Assembly: GCF_016107285.1 (NCBI RefSeq)
Contig: NZ_RCVQ01000017.1
Coordinates: 1 to 37,675, forward strand
Length of the DNA: 37,675 nt
Source of the DNA: Roseomonas sp. KE0001
GTDB taxonomy: Bacteria > Pseudomonadota > Alphaproteobacteria > Acetobacterales > Acetobacteraceae
Reading direction: 5' to 3'
Shown piece by piece: positions 32,125 through 37,675 of the stretch (its first letter is position 1; each line of letters starts with the position of its first letter). The position numbers and the translations under genes were made by a program. The notes under the pieces are model-generated. The model did no database searches. It saw nothing but the letters and a program-made list of their open reading frames with translations, and was not told where the DNA came from.

Positions 32125-34242
32125 TCAGCGGCGCTTCGGCGTCAGCTCGGCCAGCTGCAGCAGGGTGATCAGCTGCATGATGCCTGTCATGCCCGGGTGC
32201 CAGGCCGGAATGCGGGCCAGCAGCTCCTCCAGATGCGGCACCAGCTGCTGGGCGGTGAACTGGATATCCTCCGCCTGGACGTCGCTGCCATCGATGACCA
32301 GCTCGGCCATGGCATTCATGCCGGCTGCCTGGGTGACATCGACCTGGGCGCCGCACAATGCGATCAGCAGGCGCGCCAGCCGGTCCAGGCTGATGGCGCT
32401 GCGCATCCTGACCCGGAGCTTCAGGGGAATCGGACCTTCCTGCTCGATGTCCTGCAGCGAGGCGGGGTCGGCCGGCAGCAGGGAGAAGACGACATCGGCA
32501 TGCTCGCGCTGCGGCCGGATGAAGGCCTCATAGTCCTGCATGCGCCGCTCGATCGAGGACAGGACCCGGTCGAGGCTGTGGCCGCGCTGCTGGACGTCAC
32601 GCCGAATCTTGAAGAAGCGGCGCAGGCTCTCGTCCATGTCGAGATAGATCGCGACATCCAGCCGCTCGCGCAGCGCAGCCGGATACAGGGCGTGCAGCCC
32701 GGTCACCATCACCACGTCGCTGGCCTGGATGCGCCGCGGCGGAGTGAAAAGGCCGGTGGCATGGTCGTAGTGGCGGCACATGATCGGCCGCCAGGCGATC
32801 AGCGACAGGGCATCGCGCGTGAAGGCCTCGAGGTCGTTGGCCCGGGGATCGAGATGGGTGAAGGCCTGCCACAGCTTCCCGCGCCGCTCGAAGAGATGGT
32901 AGTCGTCGCCGGAGACGCCGGTCACGGCCCCTTCACCGAACAGTCCGGCCAGGGCCAGGGCCAAGGTGTCCTTGCCGGTGCCGCTGTCGCCGGCGATGCC
33001 GATGGCCAGCGGCCGCTGCGACAGGCCGAAGAAGTCGTTCTCCTCCAGCCCCCTGCGGAGCATGGTCAGGGCCAGCACCACGCCAATGGCGGTCAGCATC
33101 GAGGCGGTGATGGACGTGACGCGCAGGCTGGCCATGGCGTCCTCAGGCATCCAGCCGCCCCAGCCCAGCGGCAGGCCGAGCAGCGGCACGGCCGGTGTCA
33201 CGGTCACCACCAGCTTCGCCAGGATGAACGCCAGCCCGAAGGCCACCGCCAGCGCCGAGCCCCGCTCACCGGCCCGCATCTGGTAGGCCACCAGGAAGGG
33301 CACCACCCAGAGATACCAGCCAACCGCCGAAGGGGTCAGCAGCAGGACCACCAGATAGGCGACGCCCAGCACGGTAAAGAGCAGGTCGAAGCTCATCCGC
33401 CCCACCTTCCAGGCCCCATAGAGCCCGAGCAGGTAGACGATCGGCATGATGTAGAGCTTCTGGCCGCCGCCCAGCATGATGTCGAAGTCGAGGATGGAGA
33501 TCATCCCCGGATTGGCCACCAGCAGGCGCGGATTGCTCGTCAGCATCTGGTGCAGGCCGGGCGACAGGAGCAGCGGCGGCAGGAGCAGCAGCCCTGCCAC
33601 GCCCAGGCTGCCGAGCAGGAAGCGGGGCAGGGTGTCCCGATGCCGCCGGTGGCTCCAGAGGAAGACGGCCAGGAAGGGCAGGATCGCCAGGATGCCGATC
33701 CTGGCGGCGATCGCCAGACCCAGCAGGGCGCCGGCACGGCGCGGCGCGCCCTGCTGCAGCAACAGCAGGGTCCCGGCGACCATCAGCGTCGGCACCACAT
33801 CGGTGTCGCCATGCCAGTAGGTGATGAACAGCACCAGTGGCGAGAACCAGTAGGCGAGAAGGACACGATCCACCGCGCCCTCGTTCATCCGGCGCAGCAC
33901 CAGCAGCAGGGCGTAATCCGCGACCAGAAGGCTGAGACCGAGGCCGATCTGGGCCAGGCGCATCCCGCCGCCGGCCAGATGGTCGGCCAGCATCCCCAGC
34001 GCCACGAAGGGCGCATGGAAAAGATACATGACCGGGCCATAGAAGAATTCCGGCGGGTGATCGCCATGGTGCAGGAACTGCGTCCAGGGATCCAGGCTGG
34101 GCGCCGCCAGGGTCTCCACCATGAAAGGCGTGAACCAGTCCGCCTGGATCTGTGGCACCAGCAGGAGAATGGCCGCGAGCCGCAGGAGAAGGCCGAGCAG
34201 GAACCAGTGATTGCTCCGCAGATCCGCGGGAATCAGCGCCAA
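32125..34242 (-). CDS. Fusion of a GT-C-like membrane domain and a phosphoribulokinase/uridine kinase-like domain
   Basis: 705 residues. Residues 10 to about 398 are a multi-helix membrane part of GT-C glycosyltransferase type (DHPPEFFYGPVMYLFHAPFV at 61-80, a loop TYWHGDTDVVPTLMVAG). Residues 410 to about 590 are a soluble kinase: Walker A GIAGDSGTGKDTLA (Lys424), DDYHLFERRGK, THLDPRAND (462-470), VTGLHALY and KIRRDVQQRGHSLDRVLSSI, which follow phosphoribulokinase more closely than uridine kinase. About 115 more residues have no recognised domain. The start appears to be TTG (34242), overlapping the previous gene by 10 bases. The kinase may phosphorylate a pentose or polyol that the membrane part then handles, which is inference. 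Confidence 0.85.
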   Translation of the reverse strand: MALIPADLRSNHWFLLGLLLRLAAILLLVPQIQADWFTPFMVETLAAPSLDPWTQFLHHGDHPPEFFYGPVMYLFHAPFVALGMLADHLAGGGMRLAQIGLGLSLLVADYALLLVLRRMNEGAVDRVLLAYWFSPLVLFITYWHGDTDVVPTLMVAGTLLLLQQGAPRRAGALLGLAIAARIGILAILPFLAVFLWSHRRHRDTLPRFLLGSLGVAGLLLLPPLLLSPGLHQMLTSNPRLLVANPGMISILDFDIMLGGGQKLYIMPIVYLLGLYGAWKVGRMSFDLLFTVLGVAYLVVLLLTPSAVGWYLWVVPFLVAYQMRAGERGSALAVAFGLAFILAKLVVTVTPAVPLLGLPLGWGGWMPEDAMASLRVTSITASMLTAIGVVLALTMLRRGLEENDFFGLSQRPLAIGIAGDSGTGKDTLALALAGLFGEGAVTGVSGDDYHLFERRGKLWQAFTHLDPRANDLEAFTRDALSLIAWRPIMCRHYDHATGLFTPPRRIQASDVVMVTGLHALYPAALRERLDVAIYLDMDESLRRFFKIRRDVQQRGHSLDRVLSSIERRMQDYEAFIRPQREHADVVFSLLPADPASLQDIEQEGPIPLKLRVRMRSAISLDRLARLLIALCGAQVDVTQAAGMNAMAELVIDGSDVQAEDIQFTAQQLVPHLEELLARIPAWHPGMTGIMQLITLLQLAELTPKRR

Positions 34243-34823
34243 AGCTCGGGCACCTTGGTACAGACGGCCTCCGCCGTGATCCCCTCCCGCGCCAGCAGGC
34301 CGCGCATCGCGGCGATCTCGGCGGGATCAGTGCGGCCCTGCAATTCCGGTGAGACCAGGCACAGCCTGAAGCCCGCCTCCTTCAGCCGCGCCGCCGAGGC
34401 CCGATCGAGCGGAAAGCGGGTGAAGCAATCGACCCAGACCCAGTCGATCCGGCCCGCCAGGCTGAGCGCGGTCTCCACCGTCTCGAACTCGGAGACCCGC
34501 ACGGCGCAACGGCGCTCGCCACGCTGGGCGGTGCGCACCAGGAAGGGGAAGGATTGGTCGAGGAAAAAGAAATCCTCGATGCCGCGCTCCGCCATCAGGG
34601 CGAGCAGGCGGTCCTCCAGCCCTTCCTCCTTCACGTTCAGGATCAGCGTGCCGTGGCGATAGGCGGCAAGCCAGTCCTCGAAGTCCAGGGCATCGACCAC
34701 GAAGGGGTCGTGATGAATGACCAGCCTGGACCCCTGGCTGCGGATATCGACCTCGATACCGTATTCGGCCGGGGTCGCGGCGAGTTGCTCCAGCGTGTTG
34801 CGACGATGGGCGATCAGGATCAT
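34233..34823 (-). CDS. GDPD-like (glycerophosphodiester phosphodiesterase-fold) protein
   Basis: 196-residue protein, shorter than a typical GDPD (about 240-250). Visible GDPD-like residues are His6-Arg7 in LIAHRRNT, Glu24 and Asp26 in GIEVDIRS, and His37-His38-Asp39 in VIHHDPFVVD. LNVKEEG and FFLDQSFPFL continue the barrel pattern. It probably cleaves or transfers a phosphodiester in a small metabolite such as a glycerol- or polyol-phosphate nucleotide. It lies 52 bases after the nucleotidyltransferase and overlaps the kinase fusion. The ATG at 34823 starts directly at the first barrel strand, so longer frames are rejected. A PI-PLC-like non-hydrolytic role is possible. Confidence 0.78.
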   Translation of the reverse strand: MILIAHRRNTLEQLAATPAEYGIEVDIRSQGSRLVIHHDPFVVDALDFEDWLAAYRHGTLILNVKEEGLEDRLLALMAERGIEDFFFLDQSFPFLVRTAQRGERRCAVRVSEFETVETALSLAGRIDWVWVDCFTRFPLDRASAARLKEAGFRLCLVSPELQGRTDPAEIAAMRGLLAREGITAEAVCTKVPELWR

Positions 34824-34875
34824 CGGCTGCTCTCGGTCTGCGGTGCGCGCCCGCGCGGGGGAGAAGGACGGGCGG

Positions 34876-36543
34876 TTACCAGGACGGGGCGGCCAGAGGG
34901 ACCGGCCGCGGCGAAGGCACGGCCCTATAGCGCGCCTCCAGGGCCGCGACAGCCCCTGGCGGGACATGCCGGTCGTGCTCCAGCCGATAGGGATGCCGGT
35001 CCCATTTGTGGAAGCAGGACTGCCAGTACTCGAAGCTGCGCAACTCGTCCGGCGTGCCCCAGCCGAGATAATGCGCCACCTCGAAAAGGCGGCACTCCAG
35101 GCCCAGGGCAATGGCATCGTTGATGCAGGTGTCGATGTAGAATTCGCCGTTGACCCGGGCTTCGCGGGCGATCATGCGCTCCGCCGCCGCGACGAAGTCG
35201 CGCAGGCGCCGGAAGGTGAAGGCACCGATGACGATCGGATCGGTCACCGGATCGGCCAGCGGCTCCTTGACCGCGACCCGACGGATGCGTCCCTCCGCAT
35301 CGGCCTCGATCCAGCCATAGGATTGCGGGCGGCGGCGGGCGGCGGAATGGCCGCGTATCCCCCAGACCAGGACGTCCGGCCCGTTCCCGTGCAGCAGGGC
35401 GGAAAACTCCGCCGGCTCGAAGATCACGCCGTTGTCGCAGGCGCCGATGGTCAGCGGCTGGTCGGGGTCGAGCCCCGCCAGCCCCGCCAGGCAGGTCCGC
35501 GCCTGGCCGTCGGTCAGTCCGTCGAGCAGCACCGTCTCGGATCCCGCCACCTCGGCCGCCAGGGCTTCGGTGATCTCGCCAAGTCCCGGCAGGTCGCGGC
35601 GCAGGATGAAACGGCGGCGCGGTGCCTTGGGCAGGTCGGCCACCGCCTGCACGGCCATCGGCCGGCCCGACACGGGGATCAGCGGCTTGGGCCGGTCGTA
35701 GCCGGCATTGCGGAAGCGCTGCCCGGCACCGGCCATGGGCACCAGCACACAGCCTTCCTGCGCCGGCGGCTCCGGCGATCCGGCCAGGGCAGCGAAGGCG
35801 CGCGACCAACGCTGATAGTCCTCGAGATCCGCTGGCGTGCCCCACTGCATGAAGTGCTGCAGTTCATAAACGGCGACCGGTAGGCGTTCGGCCAGGATCG
35901 GCTTGTAGGCAAGGCTCACATAGTATTCGCCATTCACCGAGATCTGCTGGCGGACCGTCTCCTCGCAGGCCCGCCGCAGCAGCGCGGCGCTGGCGAAATA
36001 GTAGGTGCCGCTGGAAGCGTATTCCTCCATCGGCGCTTCGGTGAAGGGCTGCTTCTCCTGGATGTCCCGCACCCAGCCGTTCTGGTGGCGCAGATAGGCG
36101 TAGTAGGTCGAGCCCAGGGAATGCGGATGGAAGCCGCGATAGGCGGGGATGGCGCCGGCGCATCCGGTTTCCCGCGTGAAGCGGACGAAGTCCGGCCAGT
36201 CCCAGAAGCAGGCGAAGTCGCAGTAATTGACCACCACCGGCCGGTCCGGATCGAGCCCGTCCATCGCCTGCAGCACGGCATGCACCGGCCCGAGCTTGTG
36301 TGGCGCGACAGGCACAATCCGCCCGGTCGGGCAGAGTTCGCGCAGGATGGCTTCCATCCTGTAGGCCGGCTCGGCCAGATGGTCGGCATTGCAGATGAAG
36401 GTGACGTCGGTCTCGCCAGGAAAAAGGTCCAGGACGTGCGCGATGATCGGCTTGCCATCCACCTCGATCAGCGGCTTCGGCACCGGGTAGCCGGCGCGGC
36501 GGAACCGCTCGCCAAATCCTGACATCGGAATGACGATCTGCAT
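34876..36543 (-). CDS. Tandem-duplicated nucleotidyltransferase
   Basis: 555 residues made of two nucleotidyltransferase domains. Domain 1 (about 1-250) begins IVIPMSGFGERFRRAGYPVP and continues KPLIEV. Domain 2 (about 265-510) begins VLVPMAGAGQRFRNAGYDRP and continues KPLIPV. Both end alike, with QWGTPADLEDYQRW and GWGTPDELRSFEYW, so the gene arose by internal duplication. Domain 1 has VVVNYCDFACFW and domain 2 has LTIGACDNGVIF at the metal-aspartate position, so both may be active. Each should activate a sugar or polyol phosphate with an NTP. I chose the ATG at 36543 because GGAGG lies eight bases before it; the ATG at 36576 overlaps the aldolase stop (TGATG) and is possible. Confidence 0.9.
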   Translation of the reverse strand: MQIVIPMSGFGERFRRAGYPVPKPLIEVDGKPIIAHVLDLFPGETDVTFICNADHLAEPAYRMEAILRELCPTGRIVPVAPHKLGPVHAVLQAMDGLDPDRPVVVNYCDFACFWDWPDFVRFTRETGCAGAIPAYRGFHPHSLGSTYYAYLRHQNGWVRDIQEKQPFTEAPMEEYASSGTYYFASAALLRRACEETVRQQISVNGEYYVSLAYKPILAERLPVAVYELQHFMQWGTPADLEDYQRWSRAFAALAGSPEPPAQEGCVLVPMAGAGQRFRNAGYDRPKPLIPVSGRPMAVQAVADLPKAPRRRFILRRDLPGLGEITEALAAEVAGSETVLLDGLTDGQARTCLAGLAGLDPDQPLTIGACDNGVIFEPAEFSALLHGNGPDVLVWGIRGHSAARRRPQSYGWIEADAEGRIRRVAVKEPLADPVTDPIVIGAFTFRRLRDFVAAAERMIAREARVNGEFYIDTCINDAIALGLECRLFEVAHYLGWGTPDELRSFEYWQSCFHKWDRHPYRLEHDRHVPPGAVAALEARYRAVPSPRPVPLAAPSW

Positions 36544-36575
36544 GCGAGGGGCCTCCAGAGTCGTGACGCTCCCCA

Positions 36576-37640
36576 TCACAGAGACGCCGCATTGAGGGAT
36601 TGCCGGTACTTCTCGGCATCCCAGTCGAGCAATTCGGCCTCCTGCGACACATCCAGGAACACCAGGGGCGCGGCCGGGTCCAGCCGGGGCAGCACGAGAC
36701 CGAGGCAGGCTGCCATCTCCTCGGCCCCCGGCCCGAGATCGGCGCGCAGCAGGGCGCCCGCGCCGGCCACCAGGACCAGGGCCGGCCCCTGCGGGTTGCG
36801 GCAGGTCCGCAAGTGGTACTCGGCTTCGGAAATGCTGGAGGTGGGAATGGGAGAGGGACCCAGGAAGACCACATGGTCCGGGTAAAGGGCGCCCTGGCTG
36901 GCCATCGCCAGGCTCACCGGGTCGGTCGCCGCCGCATGGGCCTCCGCCAGACAGGCAGGGCGATACCGGCCCTCGGCGATGCGAGCCAGGCGGGCCAGGG
37001 TGGCCTGATCCGCCGGCGGCGTCGACCGCGCGGTCACGGCCAGCCGCGTTTCCACCTCCGTCAGCAACGCCGCCGCAGCCGAGGTGGTCTCGGCTCCGAT
37101 CACCAGGCCATGATTGGCCAGCAGCAGCACATCCGGCCGCTCCGGCAGGACGGAGCGCACCGCCTGGGTCAAGGGAAGGCCCGGCTTGGCGTAAGGCACC
37201 CAGGCCCAGCGCAGCCCCTTCAGCCGTTCCGCCGCCCGATCCCGCCCATCGGCGCGAACGGCGAAGGCCAGAGCATTCACCGAATGGACATGCAGGACGA
37301 CGCGATGCGGCAACAGGGCATGCAGCGTCGTCTCGATCGAGGGGCGCAGGACGGCCCCCGGATCGAGACGGGACGGCATGGCCGGATCCGATTCCAGTGC
37401 GGCCAGCCGCCGGAGGATCTGCGGCAGGTCGAGACCGACGAAGATCGGCTTCTCCTCCGCGCGGGCCAGCCAGGTGCCCGAGGCCTTGACCCAGATCTCC
37501 CGCTCACCGCGCTTGAGCGAGGTATTGCCGCCGGCGCCCTGGATCAGGTGCCGGTCCGCACCGATGCGGGCGGAAAGGGCCACCAGGGGCGCCAGATCGG
37601 CAGCCAGGTCCGGTTGCCGGACCCTCTCTTCCCGCGTCAT
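36576..37640 (-). CDS. Class II aldolase/adducin-domain protein
   Basis: 354-residue zinc-type aldolase or epimerase homologue. The N-terminal domain has LIQGAGGNTSLKRGE (33-47), VKASGTWL, Glu103 in SIETTLHALLP, zinc ligands His117 and His119 in VVLHVHSVN, and His177 in LLLANHGLVIG. The C-terminal 110 residues (YPDHVVFLGPSP, ALVLVAGAGALLRADLG, LLDWDAEKYRQSLN) resemble the second part of long RhaD-type aldolases. It should split or form a C-C bond in a ketose phosphate, or epimerise it. It is coupled to the nucleotidyltransferase downstream, and its ATG overlaps the stop of another gene that runs off the window. Confidence 0.88.
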   Translation of the reverse strand: MTREERVRQPDLAADLAPLVALSARIGADRHLIQGAGGNTSLKRGEREIWVKASGTWLARAEEKPIFVGLDLPQILRRLAALESDPAMPSRLDPGAVLRPSIETTLHALLPHRVVLHVHSVNALAFAVRADGRDRAAERLKGLRWAWVPYAKPGLPLTQAVRSVLPERPDVLLLANHGLVIGAETTSAAAALLTEVETRLAVTARSTPPADQATLARLARIAEGRYRPACLAEAHAAATDPVSLAMASQGALYPDHVVFLGPSPIPTSSISEAEYHLRTCRNPQGPALVLVAGAGALLRADLGPGAEEMAACLGLVLPRLDPAAPLVFLDVSQEAELLDWDAEKYRQSLNAASL

Positions 37641-37675
37641 GGCGCGAAATCCGAGAGGCAGGCGGTCCGCGCCAC
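37637..37675 (-). CDS. 3' end of an upstream gene (partial)
   Basis: The last 12 codons and TGA of a minus-strand frame (ending RTACLSDFAP) run off the right edge. The stop overlaps the aldolase start as ATGA, the same arrangement used throughout the window, which is the main reason to believe it. Function cannot be told. Confidence 0.4.
   Translation of the reverse strand: MARTACLSDFAP

Noticed and set aside
32125-34242. Calvin-cycle phosphoribulokinase
   Set aside because: The kinase is fused to a membrane domain and no other carbon-fixation gene is present.
30130-34662. A 1510-codon open frame on the plus strand
   Set aside because: It is antisense to five well-supported genes and its protein is Gln/His/Arg/Gly-rich without domains. 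Long antisense frames are common in GC-rich DNA.
1-37675. CRISPR arrays, tRNA or rRNA genes, insertion sequences
   Set aside because: No regularly spaced repeats, cloverleaf-like segments, rRNA sequence or transposase with terminal repeats were seen by eye. The only recombinase is the serine enzyme at 20960.

Overview
The window is GC-rich DNA with dense genes, frequent ATGA/TGATG stop-start overlaps and a CtrA-type response regulator. That points to an alphaproteobacterium. The RepA type and the style of the polysaccharide genes suggest Acetobacteraceae, perhaps Roseomonas-like; this taxonomic guess is recognition, not a search result. A plasmid-style replication initiator with iterons (10.3-11.5 kb) and a resolvase-ParA-RHH partition block (20.9-23.0 kb) lie inside the polysaccharide genes, so the replicon is most likely a plasmid or chromid devoted to exopolysaccharide (EPS). 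I saw no rRNA, tRNA, CRISPR array or insertion sequence.

Layout. (1) 61-5235, minus: polymerase (Wzy-like), aldo/keto reductase, GMC oxidoreductase and GT4 glycosyltransferase, all coupled by 4-base overlaps. (2) 5779-10136: Wzc-like co-polymerase/BY-kinase (plus) converging on a GumB/Wza-like export lipoprotein and an outer-membrane beta-barrel protein (minus), with a strong bidirectional terminator between them. (3) 10319-11521: repA, five upstream iterons, one downstream iteron and a DnaA box. (4) 11630-15342, minus: a four-gene CDP-sugar cassette (rfbF, SDR, rfbC, SAF-domain oxidoreductase). (5) 15698-20557: two GT2 glycosyltransferases and a one-helix small protein (plus), a flippase and the initiating sugar-phosphate transferase (minus). 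(6) 20946-22970: serine recombinase, ParA, RHH partner and AGGTCAT-type repeats. (7) 22971-28703, minus: MBOAT, FkbH-like protein, acyl carrier protein and an SGNH-type protein, then a CtrA paralogue whose receiver has lost its phosphorylation site. (8) 28886-37675, minus: class II aldolase, tandem nucleotidyltransferase, GDPD-like protein, a GT-C/phosphoribulokinase-like fusion, a HAD phosphatase, a glycosyltransferase-like protein and a second flippase.

Together the genes make a near-complete Wzx/Wzy EPS pathway: initiation by the ExoY-like transferase, extension by GT2/GT4 enzymes, flipping, polymerisation, chain-length control and export. Two further blocks appear to decorate the polymer. 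The MBOAT/FkbH/ACP/SGNH cassette predicts transfer of an ACP-bound acyl group, possibly glyceryl. The rightmost operon looks like an unrecognised pathway for a phosphorylated or nucleotide-activated small sugar or polyol. The most unusual items are the GT-C/PRK fusion, the pseudo-receiver CtrA paralogue, the FkbH-based acylation cassette, the tandem nucleotidyltransferase and the helically phased iteron origin.
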